DNA from: Priestia filamentosa
Lineage (GTDB): Bacteria; Bacillota; Bacilli; Bacillales; Bacillaceae_H
Direction of reading: 5' to 3'
DNA: 64,000 nt
NCBI RefSeq assembly: GCF_900177535.1
Contig: NZ_FXAJ01000010.1
Coordinates: forward strand, 1 to 64,000
Under the pieces are notes generated by a model. The model searched no databases. It saw nothing but the letters and a program-made list of their open reading frames with translations, and was not told the DNA's origin. This document shows, in pieces, positions 52,358-61,560 of the stretch (position 1 is its first letter; every line of letters starts with the position of its first letter). Made by a program: the position numbers and the translations under genes.

Positions 52358-53773
52358 ATGGAGCAAACTTCAACACAAAAACATCACGAGTATAGTGTAA
52401 AAGTGATTATGACAGTATTGCTTGCGGGGGCCTTTGTCGCTATTTTGAATCAAACGCTATTGGCAACAGCATTGCCCCATATTATGGCTGATTTGAAAAT
52501 TGATGCAACAAAAGCACAATGGCTAACAACGGTTTTTATGTTAGTTAACGGGATTATGATTCCTGTTACAGCATTTTTAATCGGGAAATTTTCAACAAGA
52601 GGATTATTCTTAACAGCAATGGGCCTATTTGCTATAGGTACAGGAGTTGCTGCTATTTCCCCAACATTTTCGGTATTGCTTGTAGGACGTGTATTACAAG
52701 CCGCAGGAGCTGGTATTATGTTACCACTCATGCAAACAATTTTACTTTTAATGTTTCCAATTGAAAAACGCGGAAGTGCAATGGGAATGGTTGGACTTGT
52801 TATTGCCTTTGCGCCAGCTATCGGACCAACACTATCTGGATGGATTGTTGACAGCTACTCATGGCGCTATTTATTTTATCTCATTTTCCCAATTGCAGTT
52901 ATAGATATTATTTTTGCGTACTTTGCGCTTAAAAATGTGACAGAGCGTAAAAATCCAACGCTTGATGTTCTGTCCATTATTTTATCTACGCTTGGTTTCG
53001 GAGGCTTGCTGTTTGGCTTTAGTAATGCAGGATCAAATGGATGGGGAAGTTTATCTGTTTTAGCCCCACTTATCGTTGGAATCGTAACACTTATTTTATT
53101 TATTGTTCGTCAGTTTAAATTAAAAGAACCAATTTTAGAATTTAGAGTGTTCAAGAATCCAATTTTCACACTTACAACAATTATTGCAATGATTGTTTTC
53201 ACAGCGATGATTGGTGGTGCAACAATTTTACCGCTTTACATTCAAGGAATGCTGCACTATAGCGCTTTAAGATCAGGGCTTATTCTTCTTCCAGGTGCTA
53301 TTCTAATGGGTGTTATGTCACCAATTACAGGACGAATCTTTGATAAAGTAGGAGCGAGAGGATTGTCTCTTGTAGGAACAGCGCTTCTAACGATTGGTAC
53401 AATCCCATTTGTAATATTAGATGATCATACATCAATTACACTTATTACAATTATGTATGCAGTCAGAATGCTTGGGATGGCAATGGTTATGATGCCTTTA
53501 ACAACGGCCGGTTTAAATCAACTGCCAAGAGAGCTTATCACGCATGGTACAGCTATGAATAACACAATGCGTCAAGTTGCAGGAGCAATTGGAACAGCGG
53601 TCTTAATTACAGTGATGAGTAGTGCAACTAAAAATGCGGAGACAGCTGATCAGTTGGTGGCTCAAATTCATGGAGTCAACATGGCATTCCTTGTTACTGG
53701 AGTTCTTGCTTTCGTAGCATTATTAATGTCTATCTTTGTAAAAGGCTCAAGAAAAAGTGCCTTAAGTAAATAA
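52358..53773 (+). CDS. DHA2 family MFS multidrug efflux transporter (EmrB/LmrB-like)
   Basis: 471 residues with fourteen predicted helices. DHA2 signatures are ILNQTLLATALPHIMADL in helix 1, GRVLQAAGAGIMLPLMQT (motif B/C region) and GLVIAFAPAIGPTLSGWI (antiporter motif). ATG preceded by AAAGGGAG. Resembles B. subtilis LmrB and related proton-driven drug exporters. No TetR-type repressor gene is adjacent, unlike lmrA-lmrB. Substrates unknown. Confidence 0.9.
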   Translation: MEQTSTQKHHEYSVKVIMTVLLAGAFVAILNQTLLATALPHIMADLKIDATKAQWLTTVFMLVNGIMIPVTAFLIGKFSTRGLFLTAMGLFAIGTGVAAISPTFSVLLVGRVLQAAGAGIMLPLMQTILLLMFPIEKRGSAMGMVGLVIAFAPAIGPTLSGWIVDSYSWRYLFYLIFPIAVIDIIFAYFALKNVTERKNPTLDVLSIILSTLGFGGLLFGFSNAGSNGWGSLSVLAPLIVGIVTLILFIVRQFKLKEPILEFRVFKNPIFTLTTIIAMIVFTAMIGGATILPLYIQGMLHYSALRSGLILLPGAILMGVMSPITGRIFDKVGARGLSLVGTALLTIGTIPFVILDDHTSITLITIMYAVRMLGMAMVMMPLTTAGLNQLPRELITHGTAMNNTMRQVAGAIGTAVLITVMSSATKNAETADQLVAQIHGVNMAFLVTGVLAFVALLMSIFVKGSRKSALSK

Positions 53774-53783
53774 GTTATTTATC

Positions 53784-53816
53784 AAAAGCTGTTCTCTTAG
53801 GAGAACAGCTTTTTTA
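53784..53816 (+). terminator. Terminator of the DHA2 transporter gene
   Basis: AAAAGCTGTTCTC-TTAG-GAGAACAGCTTTTTT. Confidence 0.93.
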
Positions 53817-53870
53817 CATAAATAAAGTTTTGATATAATGAAAAAAAAGGAAAGGGAGAGGGGAGTATAA

Positions 53871-54602
53871 ATGATAACAATTGATTTGCAGAAAGAAAAT
53901 GTAAAACAGGTTTTAGAGAAAAAGAATATAAGAGGCATCAAAGCTCGTGTAGGCCTTGTTTTAGATATCACAGGATCGATGAGAACACTTTATAGAAATG
54001 GAACAGTGCAGAAAGTTGTAGAACGTATCTTAGCTGTAGCACACGAGTTTGATGATGATGGAGTTTTAGATGTATGGGTATATGATAATGAATTCTCAAG
54101 ACTGAAGTCTGTCACTGAACTAGACTTTGAAGACTACGTAAACCGAGTGATTTTAGAAGACGAACTCATTCATAAATTTGGCCGAAACAATGAATTACCT
54201 GTTATGGAAGATGTGATTAAAAAATACATAGAAGAGGAAGATAGTAATTATCCAACTTTCCTTGTCTTTATTAATGATGGAGGATGTAAGAAAAATATTA
54301 AATCTCTTATTGAAAAAAGCGCAGTAAAGCCAATTTTTTGGCAATTTGTGGGTATCGGTAATGGAAACTTTGATTTCTTAAAAAAACTAGATGATCTAGA
54401 GGCTCGCATTGTAGATAATGCAGACTTCATACACATTGAGGATATTGAAAGCACCTCAGATCGTGAACTTTATGATCAATTATTAAACGAGTTTCCTTTA
54501 TGGATAAAAGCAGCCAAAAAAAAGGGTGTAATAAAAAATGTACAAGAAGATAATCAAAAAGAAGGATTTTTTAAGAGAATTTTTGGAATACAAAGGAAAT
54601 AA
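53871..54602 (+). CDS. VWA domain protein (TerF/TerY-like)
   Basis: 243 residues forming a von Willebrand A domain with the MIDAS motif LVLDITGSM (Asp32-x-Thr-Gly-Ser), further metal-site candidates in DVWVYDNEF, and LVFINDGG. No signal peptide; cytoplasmic. ATG preceded by GGGAGAGGGGAG. VWA proteins of this type occur with tellurium-resistance TerD-family genes, but none is near, so it is an isolated member. Function unknown beyond metal-dependent protein binding. Confidence 0.82.
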   Translation: MITIDLQKENVKQVLEKKNIRGIKARVGLVLDITGSMRTLYRNGTVQKVVERILAVAHEFDDDGVLDVWVYDNEFSRLKSVTELDFEDYVNRVILEDELIHKFGRNNELPVMEDVIKKYIEEEDSNYPTFLVFINDGGCKKNIKSLIEKSAVKPIFWQFVGIGNGNFDFLKKLDDLEARIVDNADFIHIEDIESTSDRELYDQLLNEFPLWIKAAKKKGVIKNVQEDNQKEGFFKRIFGIQRK

Positions 54603-54608
54603 AGCATG

Positions 54609-54641
54609 AAAAAGAGAATATGAATACCATATTCTCTTTTT
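54609..54641. terminator. Bidirectional terminator
   Basis: AAAAAGAGAATATG-AATAC-CATATTCTCTTTTT between convergent genes. Confidence 0.9.
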
Positions 54642-54652
54642 CTATTATTCTA

Positions 54653-55882
54653 TTAGTTTAAAACTTTAACTTGAACAGTTCTTGAACCCCAGTTTTTAGC
54701 TTGATGTTGATCAGCCATAAAGAGATCAATACGGTTACCTTTAATAGCGCCACCTGTATCTCCCGCGATTGCTTCACCATAGCCTTGAACCCATACTCTA
54801 GAACCTAATGGAATCACGCTTGGGTCAACAGCAATTACTTTTTGATTAGGATTGCTTTTTAGATCAATTCCCGTAGCTGTTACACCTGAACATCCAGAAC
54901 AGTCAGCTGTATATGCTGTAGCTGTAGCTGTAATTGTTTTAGATGCAGTTGCTTGTTGCTGTTGTTGTTGTTGTTGCTGTTGTTGCTGTTGTTGCTGTTG
55001 TTGCTGTTGTTGCTGTTGTTGCTGAGCTTGAGCCTCTTGCTGAGCTTGAGCCTCTTGTTGAGCTTGAGCTTGTTGCTGAGCTTGAGCCTCTTGCTGAGCT
55101 TGAGCCTCTTGCTGAGCTTGAGCCTCTTGTTGAGCTTGAGCTTGTTGCTGAGCTTGAGCCTCTTGTTGAGCTTGAGCTTGTTGCTGAGCTTGAGCCTCTT
55201 GTTGAGCTTGAGCCTCTTGTTGAGCTTGAGCTTGTTGCTGAGCTTGAGCCTCTTGCTGAGCTTGAGCTTGTTGCTGAGCTTGAGCCTCTTGTTGAGCTTG
55301 AGCTTGTTGCTGAGCTTGAGCCTCTTGCTGAGCTTGAGCTTGTTGCTGAGCTTGAGCCTCTTGCTGAGCTTGAGCTTGTTGCTGAGCTTGAGCTTGTTGC
55401 TGAGCTTGAGCCTCTTGTTGAGCTTGAGCCTCTTGTTGAGCTTGAGTTTGTTGCTGAGCTTGAGCCTCTTGTTGAGTAGGAGCTTGCTGCTGAACCGGAG
55501 CTTGTTGTGTAGCTGCCGGAGCGTTAGCTGTAATTGTTAATTGAACTCCTGGATGAATTATATCTGATGTTAAGTTATTTGCATTTTTTAAGTCTTGAAC
55601 AGTTACGTCAAATTTTTTGGCGATTCCCCAAAGAGTATCACCTTTTTGAATTGTATATGTTTTCTCCTCAGAGACAGTTAATTTGTCCCCAGGTAAAATT
55701 TTATTTGATGTAAGGTGATTCCAATTTTTAATGTCTTTTACTGAAACGTTATGTTTTTGAGAAATTCCCCAAAGCGTGTCCCCTTTTTGTACGTCGACTT
55801 CTTTCGCAGATACTTGTGATCCGATTGTTACAGATAGAGCCGTTGCTGTTAAAAGTGAAACCATCTTCTTCTTCATAAACAT
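54653..55882 (-). CDS. yocH: YocH-like cell-wall protein: two LysM, Gln-rich repeat, 3D domain
   Basis: 409 residues, secreted. Signal peptide to about residue 26 (QVSAKE). Two LysM modules follow (VQKGDTLWGISQKHNVSVKD, then IQKGDTLWGIAKKFDVTVQD), then a low-complexity linker of about 25 hexapeptides (QEAQAQ/QQAQAQ) and a run of more than 20 Gln, and a C-terminal 3D domain with its Asp signature (TATGIDL, AVDPSVIPLG, GDTGGAIKGNRIDLF). 3D domains are muralytic (MltA-like) and LysM binds peptidoglycan. Start is ATG 55882 or, with better SD spacing, ATG 55876. B. subtilis YocH (about 287 residues) is a WalR-regulon autolysin; this one is much longer because of the linker. Confidence 0.93.
   Translation of the reverse strand: MFMKKKMVSLLTATALSVTIGSQVSAKEVDVQKGDTLWGISQKHNVSVKDIKNWNHLTSNKILPGDKLTVSEEKTYTIQKGDTLWGIAKKFDVTVQDLKNANNLTSDIIHPGVQLTITANAPAATQQAPVQQQAPTQQEAQAQQQTQAQQEAQAQQEAQAQQQAQAQQQAQAQQEAQAQQQAQAQQEAQAQQQAQAQQEAQAQQQAQAQQEAQAQQQAQAQQEAQAQQEAQAQQQAQAQQEAQAQQQAQAQQEAQAQQEAQAQQEAQAQQQAQAQQEAQAQQEAQAQQQQQQQQQQQQQQQQQQQQQQQQATASKTITATATAYTADCSGCSGVTATGIDLKSNPNQKVIAVDPSVIPLGSRVWVQGYGEAIAGDTGGAIKGNRIDLFMADQHQAKNWGSRTVQVKVLN
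54953..55471 (-). repeat. Tandem 18-base repeats and CAA/CAG run in yocH
   Basis: About 25 copies of an 18-base unit (55022-55471) with two alternating forms differing at one codon (Glu or Gln), next to a CAA/CAG run (54953-55021). The array is in frame, coding for a Gln-rich linker, and should be prone to length change by slippage or recombination. All opposite-strand open frames here are artefacts. Confidence 0.95.
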
Positions 55883-55974
55883 ATCTCTCCTTTGTTAACT
55901 CTGGATTTATAAGCTAACGAGAGTCATATTAACATAGATATGTTTCAAAAGTATTACAGAGTAATTAGCTCAGT

Positions 55975-55991
55975 GTTACAATTTAACTACA
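55975..55991 (-). promoter_or_regulatory. WalR (YycF) box of yocH
   Basis: Read on the minus strand: TGTAGT-TAAAT-TGTAAC, matching the direct-repeat consensus TGTWAH-N5-TGTWAH with one mismatch. It lies about 95 bases before the gene. From 55992 to 56328 nothing else is seen. Confidence 0.7.
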
Positions 55992-56328
55992 AGGGTATGT
56001 GTTGGAAAAAAAGGAAGGTAACTTTGTTACTATTTAGCGCTTATATCAAGGGTTATACTGCTTCTTCCCTAGATATAGAGACTTAGAAAAGAAATTTATT
56101 TTTTTAGATGGTTAGGGCTACTTTTTTATAGAAAACTAGATTGAGGTCAATCAGGAGAAGGGCTGAGGGACAAAATAAGAAAAAATTAGAGAATAATAGA
56201 ATTTAGGAAAATAAAGGTTTTATTGTAATAATGTTAAAATAAGTGCAACGAATACCTACTTTTGTTACAGAATTATACAATTTAAATAAGAATGATTCCT
56301 ATAAACTAGAGTGAAGAGAACAAATAAA

Positions 56329-56363
56329 GAAAAAGGCAGCCTTAAAAAAGGCTGCCTTTTTTT
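56329..56363 (-). terminator. Terminator of the M6 protease gene
   Basis: AAAAAGGCAGCCTT-AAAAA-AGGCTGCCTTTTTTT at the minus-strand stop codon. Confidence 0.92.
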
Positions 56364-58713
56364 ATTTGTGAATCCATACAAGTCCTGCTGAATTATCTTT
56401 TGCTTCACCCATGACTTCAAACTTTAGACCAAGTTGAGGTAAAATTTTACCTGCATCAGGAATATTTTGATCAATATATTTTTGGGAGTCATCAAAAACT
56501 CTATTTCCTTTTAGAGAATAGAAGTTATAGCTTCCACGCGTTAAATCATTTAGAGAGAATGGTTCGGTACGATCAAATGAGAAAGCTGCATCCGCGACTT
56601 GATAACGTGTGCTTTGGCTATACGTTATCTTCCCATCCTTTTTGCCTGCAATAGCTTTTGGGTGTGCATCCACTACTCCTAAGAACCCTTCACCAGGATG
56701 TTCTCCTACCCAGTTATCCGTAAAGCTTTCATCGCCATACCAAACGACAAGCCCTGTATTGTACTTCGCATTTCTTGAATACTCTAGAGCTTTGTCACTT
56801 CCGGCATAGTTTCTCCATTCTAGATAGTAGTAATGATCTTTTAAAAATGTTCCATTTGATTGAATAAACCCATCCATTTCTAATTTAGGAGTTCCTTCAC
56901 TATCATCTTTAAATATATTTTCATCGTCAACAAATACATTTGCTTCATCTAATGCAAAACCATCTAATGATAAACCACCATCTGTTACATAATTAAATTC
57001 AAGATGTACTTTCTTTCCTATAAAAGGAGTTAAGTTGTAATTTTTATCAATCCATTTTCCTTTTGTAGATTCTGCACGTCCATCTCTATCTGTATCTTCG
57101 TCTCCAATTGTATCAATTTCTGTTTTAGTTCCATCATCTGTTACTGCATAAACATGAAGAAAATCATAATCATATTCAATATCATAGAAGGCTTTGTATT
57201 GGAAGCTTGCCGTTTTTGCATTTGTTAAATCAAACTGTGGTGTCTTTAACGTATGATTTAAATTATCTCCTTTTGTACTATAGTAATATTGTTTACCAAA
57301 AGCAGGGGAGATTCCGTTTACTTTTTTAGGAGGTAAATTGACTTTTACAATACCTGGGTTATTAGACTTTGTTACACTTTGATCTAAAACAGCTCCAACT
57401 CCATACTTATTAATATCTGTATAGTCTACTGTTGCAATATTAGCCCAATTTCCTCCCATTGTGGTTTGGAAAAACTCCTTGTTTTGAGGAGAGAAACTCG
57501 TTGGTTCTGTACCTGCGATCTTTCCATTCCAACTACCGCCGCTCATAATAGACCATGAGGCAACAGGTTCTCCTTCTCCGCTATATTGTGTATCATATTC
57601 ATCTGGTAATCCTAAATCGTGTCCATATTCGTGAGCAAAAACACCAACTGCTCCATCTTCTGGTTGAATGGTATAGTCAAAAGCAGCCATTTCGCCTCCC
57701 CAATAATCAACATCTGCTTTTGTTCCATCAACAGGATGGACTCCATCTAATGTCCAGCGGTGTGACCAAATTGCGTCATCCCCAAGGGAGCCACCGCCTG
57801 CTTCCTGTCCAGTTCCAGCATGGATAATCATCAAGTGATCAACAAGCCCGTCTGGTTCATTGGCATCTCCGTCACCATCATAATCGTACAAATCATAGTT
57901 ATCAAAGTCTGATAAATCAATTCCAGATTTAACGGCAGCATCTAAAGCGTCTTTTACTAGTCCACGGGGACCTTTTGTACTACTTGCGTTATCGTGTCCA
58001 CTTGTTCCATCTGCCCCATAATCAGCAGCATTACCTTGAACAGTCAACCAATCTGATACAGTTCCATCAACAGTATAGCTTCCACCAGATTGTTCTTCAT
58101 AATATTGCTTAAATGTTTTAACTTTATCTCCGTTAAAGAGCTTGAACTCCTTATCTCCAAACATTAAGTCATCATAATGTTCTTTATTAAAATCATCATC
58201 ATACATATATCCTTCTTCTTGCTCAACATTGTTATGCTTAAAGTCATTATATTCAACAAGAAGGACAAGAACTTTGTCTGTACGGACAGCACCATTATAT
58301 TTTGTTTGCTTTGCTTTTTTTACGTTTACTCCATCTTTTCCTTTATTAATTTGTTTGTTTGCTTTTTCAAGTTGTTTGGCTAGCTTTTTTTGTTGCTTTT
58401 CAACTAGTTTTTCAGCTTTTTGATTAAATGCAGCTTTCTGAGGGTGTTCTGTATTTTTTTCTGCAATTTTTTGGTTAATATAGTTTTCAACAGCGCGGTC
58501 TAATGAAGTATTCTTGAGGGATTTACTTATGATGCCTTTCTCTTGAAGTTCTTTTGCTAGCCTTTCTTCAGGAATAAGTCCTGGATCAATAGGAGGGGAA
58601 GGGTTTATTTTCTCATGTGTCTGGGCAGAAGCTTGTCCTCCTAGTGGTGCTAGAAACATTGAGCTAGCCAAACAAAGTCCAAAGAAACTTTTAGTCAATA
58701 TTCTCTTTTTCAA
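56362..58713 (-). CDS. Secreted M6 family metalloprotease (immune inhibitor A-like)
   Basis: 783-residue secreted zinc protease. A signal peptide (to about residue 31, GGQASAQ) and a Lys/Gln-rich coiled propeptide precede the M6 catalytic domain with HEYGH at residues 361-365 ([14 protein letters not shown]). Asp-rich Ca-binding-like segments ([13 protein letters not shown]) and a C-terminal MAM/beta-sandwich domain follow. TTG start at 58713 with AAAGGAGATG upstream; the open frame extends further but is not translated. InhA-type enzymes of the B. cereus group are virulence or sporulation-phase proteases; a general nutrient role is equally possible here. No partner gene. Confidence 0.93.
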   Translation of the reverse strand: MKKRILTKSFFGLCLASSMFLAPLGGQASAQTHEKINPSPPIDPGLIPEERLAKELQEKGIISKSLKNTSLDRAVENYINQKIAEKNTEHPQKAAFNQKAEKLVEKQQKKLAKQLEKANKQINKGKDGVNVKKAKQTKYNGAVRTDKVLVLLVEYNDFKHNNVEQEEGYMYDDDFNKEHYDDLMFGDKEFKLFNGDKVKTFKQYYEEQSGGSYTVDGTVSDWLTVQGNAADYGADGTSGHDNASSTKGPRGLVKDALDAAVKSGIDLSDFDNYDLYDYDGDGDANEPDGLVDHLMIIHAGTGQEAGGGSLGDDAIWSHRWTLDGVHPVDGTKADVDYWGGEMAAFDYTIQPEDGAVGVFAHEYGHDLGLPDEYDTQYSGEGEPVASWSIMSGGSWNGKIAGTEPTSFSPQNKEFFQTTMGGNWANIATVDYTDINKYGVGAVLDQSVTKSNNPGIVKVNLPPKKVNGISPAFGKQYYYSTKGDNLNHTLKTPQFDLTNAKTASFQYKAFYDIEYDYDFLHVYAVTDDGTKTEIDTIGDEDTDRDGRAESTKGKWIDKNYNLTPFIGKKVHLEFNYVTDGGLSLDGFALDEANVFVDDENIFKDDSEGTPKLEMDGFIQSNGTFLKDHYYYLEWRNYAGSDKALEYSRNAKYNTGLVVWYGDESFTDNWVGEHPGEGFLGVVDAHPKAIAGKKDGKITYSQSTRYQVADAAFSFDRTEPFSLNDLTRGSYNFYSLKGNRVFDDSQKYIDQNIPDAGKILPQLGLKFEVMGEAKDNSAGLVWIHK

Positions 58714-59081
58714 TATTTCATCTCCTTTAAAAATAATTTTCAGAAAATATAGATAAATATAGTTTAATATTTTGATAAAATTTGTCAATATATTATTTAT
58801 TAGATAGAGGTTTTGATGTATTTATAAAAATTTAAATATATAAACATTAAAAACTGCTAAATAAATAGAGGAAATATTCTTTTAAGGGAAGAAAGTTTTG
58901 AACACGTATAAAAGATAAATGAAGAGAAGGAATATACATAAAAAACAGAAAATTTAAATTTTAATTTTTTAACATGTGTTAAATTTCCAATGGTTTATCC
59001 CTATAAATATGTTATTTTTATAGTTGCATAACGATTCACTTATTTTCTTCAGAAGATGTATTAGGGAGGGAAATTTAGTAA
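58714..59081. other. AT-rich divergent intergenic region
   Basis: About 370 bases between the divergent protease and acyltransferase genes, over 75 percent A+T by eye. It must hold both promoters, but no operator stands out and no gene is present. Confidence 0.5.
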
Positions 59082-60203
59082 ATGAAAAAGCAAAAAAAAC
59101 CAAATATTAATTCTATCTATTTTTTGAGGATATTTGCGATGTTGATGGTTATCCTTGTGCATGTCACAGGAGCCTATACTTATACATTACTAGCTGGGAC
59201 AGGCGCTTATGAAAAGTACCATTTCATTAATCGCATCATTAGAATTGAAGCAGGTATTTTCATTGTGATTACAGGAATGGTTTTCTTTTACAACTATATC
59301 AACCGACCTTTAACGGTATCGTTGTGGAAAAATTATTACGTTAAAAGAGTGTCCTACATTTTAGTTCCTTATCTTGTTTGGGCTATTATTTATGAAATTT
59401 ACTCTCACTGGGGATCTATGGACACTTTTAATTTGCAAGAAGCACTTATACGTATTGCAAGAGGTGAGTCATATTATCAGCTTCATTTTATTTTTCTAAT
59501 TGTCCAAGTTTATCTTGTACTACCCATTTTTGTGTACATTGCGCAAAAATCGATGTTTTTTAGGAAGTATATGTGGCTCTTTGGCATTGCAATTCAAGTC
59601 TGCTATTCTTTATTAAATTCAGCTTATCATTTCACAACCCTTAATTTATTTGTAGGCAGTTTAGCTACGTTTTTACTAGGAGCTTGGATTGGGGTTCACT
59701 ATCAAGAACTGCGGAGAAAAGCGTTTAAAAAGTCAAATATCTTATTGTTACTCTTTACATTTGCTATTGGTACAATAACGGTTATACTCCACTATCATAT
59801 ATATACAATGCAGACGTTACATTTACCGGCTGCTATATATAACATGTGTAATTTAATATTTATGGTAGTAGGAAGTTATACAGCATTCCTTGTGGCTGAA
59901 ATATTAGCTCAAAAGTTTTCTCCAAAATATATGACTATTGTTAAAAATATTGCTGTTTATTCCTTTGGATTTTACTTGATTCATCCGCTTGTTCTTACAG
60001 GAGTGGCCAAATTTATTCCGTTGCAAGCAAACATGACTTTCCATTTTAGTATGCTTGCAACATATATTGCGGTTGTTTTCCTTTGTTATACAATCATATG
60101 GGCTACTCATAAGTTTCTACCCTTTGCCAACTTTATGTTTGGAAAGCTTCCGAAAAAGGCAGTCTTTCTTTACGAAAATAAATCTTCTACATTGAAGGGG
60201 TAG
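59082..60203 (+). CDS. Membrane-bound O-acyltransferase (acyltransferase 3 family)
   Basis: 373 residues with about ten membrane helices. The family start is NSIYFLRIFAMLMVILVHVTGA, with the essential His in VHVTGA, and later YILVPYLVWAIIYE and SFGFYLIHPLVL. It transfers acetyl or other acyl groups to extracellular or cell-wall glycans, as OatA or YfiQ/YkrP relatives do, but lacks the C-terminal SGNH domain of OatA. ATG preceded by AGGGAGGG. Monocistronic; acceptor unknown. Confidence 0.87.
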   Translation: MKKQKKPNINSIYFLRIFAMLMVILVHVTGAYTYTLLAGTGAYEKYHFINRIIRIEAGIFIVITGMVFFYNYINRPLTVSLWKNYYVKRVSYILVPYLVWAIIYEIYSHWGSMDTFNLQEALIRIARGESYYQLHFIFLIVQVYLVLPIFVYIAQKSMFFRKYMWLFGIAIQVCYSLLNSAYHFTTLNLFVGSLATFLLGAWIGVHYQELRRKAFKKSNILLLLFTFAIGTITVILHYHIYTMQTLHLPAAIYNMCNLIFMVVGSYTAFLVAEILAQKFSPKYMTIVKNIAVYSFGFYLIHPLVLTGVAKFIPLQANMTFHFSMLATYIAVVFLCYTIIWATHKFLPFANFMFGKLPKKAVFLYENKSSTLKG

Positions 60204-60225
60204 ATATAGATTATATAATGTGTCC

Positions 60226-60257
60226 AAAAGAGGCTACGTAGTTTGTAGCCTTTTTTG
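60226..60257 (+). terminator. Terminator of the acyltransferase gene
   Basis: AAAAGAGGCTAC-GTAGTTT-GTAGCCTTTTTT. Confidence 0.9.
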
Positions 60258-60479
60258 TGTGTTCTTCACTAAACAGCGTTTAAGTTAGTTTGAATAGGGA
60301 AAAAAGGATATGATTATAATAGTCTGTATTTTCTGTTTTATTCATTATTAATCAAAAGAACATATGTAAAAAAATATAATGAAACATATGATGATTAAAT
60401 GAAAGTTTTTACTCTAGTAGTTACTATTTGAAGACTGATATGGATAATTGAATTTCTTATTTATCATCCAAAACAAAGA

Positions 60480-60617
60480 ATAAAAAAAGAATATGAAGGG
60501 TTGTATTTTTTAGGAAGCTCTACACACCCAGGTGGAGGAGTTCCAATGGTTGTTTTATCTGGACAACTTACCGCTGACTTAATTAAAGAAAACGAACTTC
60601 AAAAGGCAGTTAAGTAG
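60480..60617 (+). pseudogene. C-terminal remnant of a carotenoid (phytoene-type) desaturase
   Basis: A 45-codon open tail reads [19 protein letters not shown] then [19 protein letters not shown] to a TAG at 60615. STHPGGGVP is the C-terminal signature of CrtI/CrtN desaturases. Nothing upstream in any frame continues the protein and there is no start or SD, so the rest of the gene is gone. From 60258 to 60479 and 60618 to 60714 the sequence is AT-rich without other features. Confidence 0.75.
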
Positions 60618-60729
60618 AATATAACTTTTTAAAAAATGCAACCAAAAAGACATATGAAGCGTATAAAGTGATACAGAGAAAAATTATGAGGCTTCACATC
60701 AATGTAGGCTATATAAGGAGATGGTTCAT

Positions 60730-61509
60730 ATGTCTTTTTTTAAGAAAGTTGCAGCAAGTATAGGAATTGGTTCTGCTAAAGTTGATACTATCTTACATTC
60801 ATCATCATATTCTCAAGGAGAAGAAGTTACAGGTGTCGTCCATGTTACAGGAGGTAATGTGGAGCAATCAATGAGTGACATCGATATTGAAGTTATGACA
60901 AAGTATCTTATTGAAGAAGATGACAAGAAACACTATCGTGAAGTGAAGTTGTTATCTCATCGCGTAACAAATTCTTTCATTATTAAAGCGGGAGAGCAAA
61001 AAGATTTTCCTTTCTCATTCCAGCTTCCTTTAGATACACCTGTTAGCGTGCGAAACGTGAGTGTCTGGCTTCATACAGATGTTGATATTGAAAAAGGTGT
61101 TGATAGCAAAGATAACGATTCTATCAAAGTTGTGCCACATAGGTGGGTTAACAATGTGCTTCAAGCTGTTGAACAAATAGGTTTTCGACTCCATGAAGCA
61201 GATTGCGAACATGCTCCGTATTTTCGACGACGTTTGCCGTTTGTTCAAGAATTTGAATTTCGCCCGTTTTCTTCGCAATATAGAGGAAAACTTGATGAGC
61301 TTGAACTTGTTTTCCAGCTCGAAGACCATGGCTTAGAAGTAATTGTTGAGGTAGATCGAAAAGCAAGAGGTATGTTTGGATGGCTTGAGGAAATGTATAA
61401 CGATGGGGAACGTCTCCTTCGTGTGTATTTTGATAAGGTAGAGCTTGAGTCAGGACAAAAGCATATTGAAACAAAGCTCCAAAGTTTAATCAACCAACAT
61501 GCAGGGTGA
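60730..61509 (+). CDS. spo0M: Sporulation-control protein Spo0M
   Basis: 259-residue arrestin-fold protein, the length of B. subtilis Spo0M. The N-terminus MSFFKKVAASIGIGSAKVDT is characteristic, followed by GEEVTGVVHVTGGNVEQ and a C-terminal segment RGMFGWLEEMYNDGERLLRV. It influences stage 0 of sporulation and cell-wall/cytoskeleton behaviour. The ATG at 60730 is chosen because AAGGAG (60715-60720) directly abuts the ATG at 60721. In B. subtilis it is under SigH and SigW; I could not find a clear match to either promoter here. Confidence 0.94.
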   Translation: MSFFKKVAASIGIGSAKVDTILHSSSYSQGEEVTGVVHVTGGNVEQSMSDIDIEVMTKYLIEEDDKKHYREVKLLSHRVTNSFIIKAGEQKDFPFSFQLPLDTPVSVRNVSVWLHTDVDIEKGVDSKDNDSIKVVPHRWVNNVLQAVEQIGFRLHEADCEHAPYFRRRLPFVQEFEFRPFSSQYRGKLDELELVFQLEDHGLEVIVEVDRKARGMFGWLEEMYNDGERLLRVYFDKVELESGQKHIETKLQSLINQHAG

Positions 61510-61560
61510 AAAATGATATTGATGAAAGTAAGAACATAGAAGAGAAAGGATGAAAGTAAC

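Noticed and set aside
54953-55471. Repeat array considered as a CRISPR array
   Set aside because: The 18-base units have no spacers, are in frame with the protein and encode a Gln-rich linker. No cas genes are present.
54943-55540. Plus-strand open frames of poly-Leu and (E)LEPLAE type opposite yocH
   Set aside because: They are the reverse complement of the CAA/CAG and 18-base repeats, which lack stop codons in several frames. No SD or promoter belongs to them.
60673-60720. SigW or SigH promoter before spo0M
   Set aside because: No TGAAAC-N16-CGTA or convincing SigH pair could be found in the 110 bases upstream, so none is annotated.
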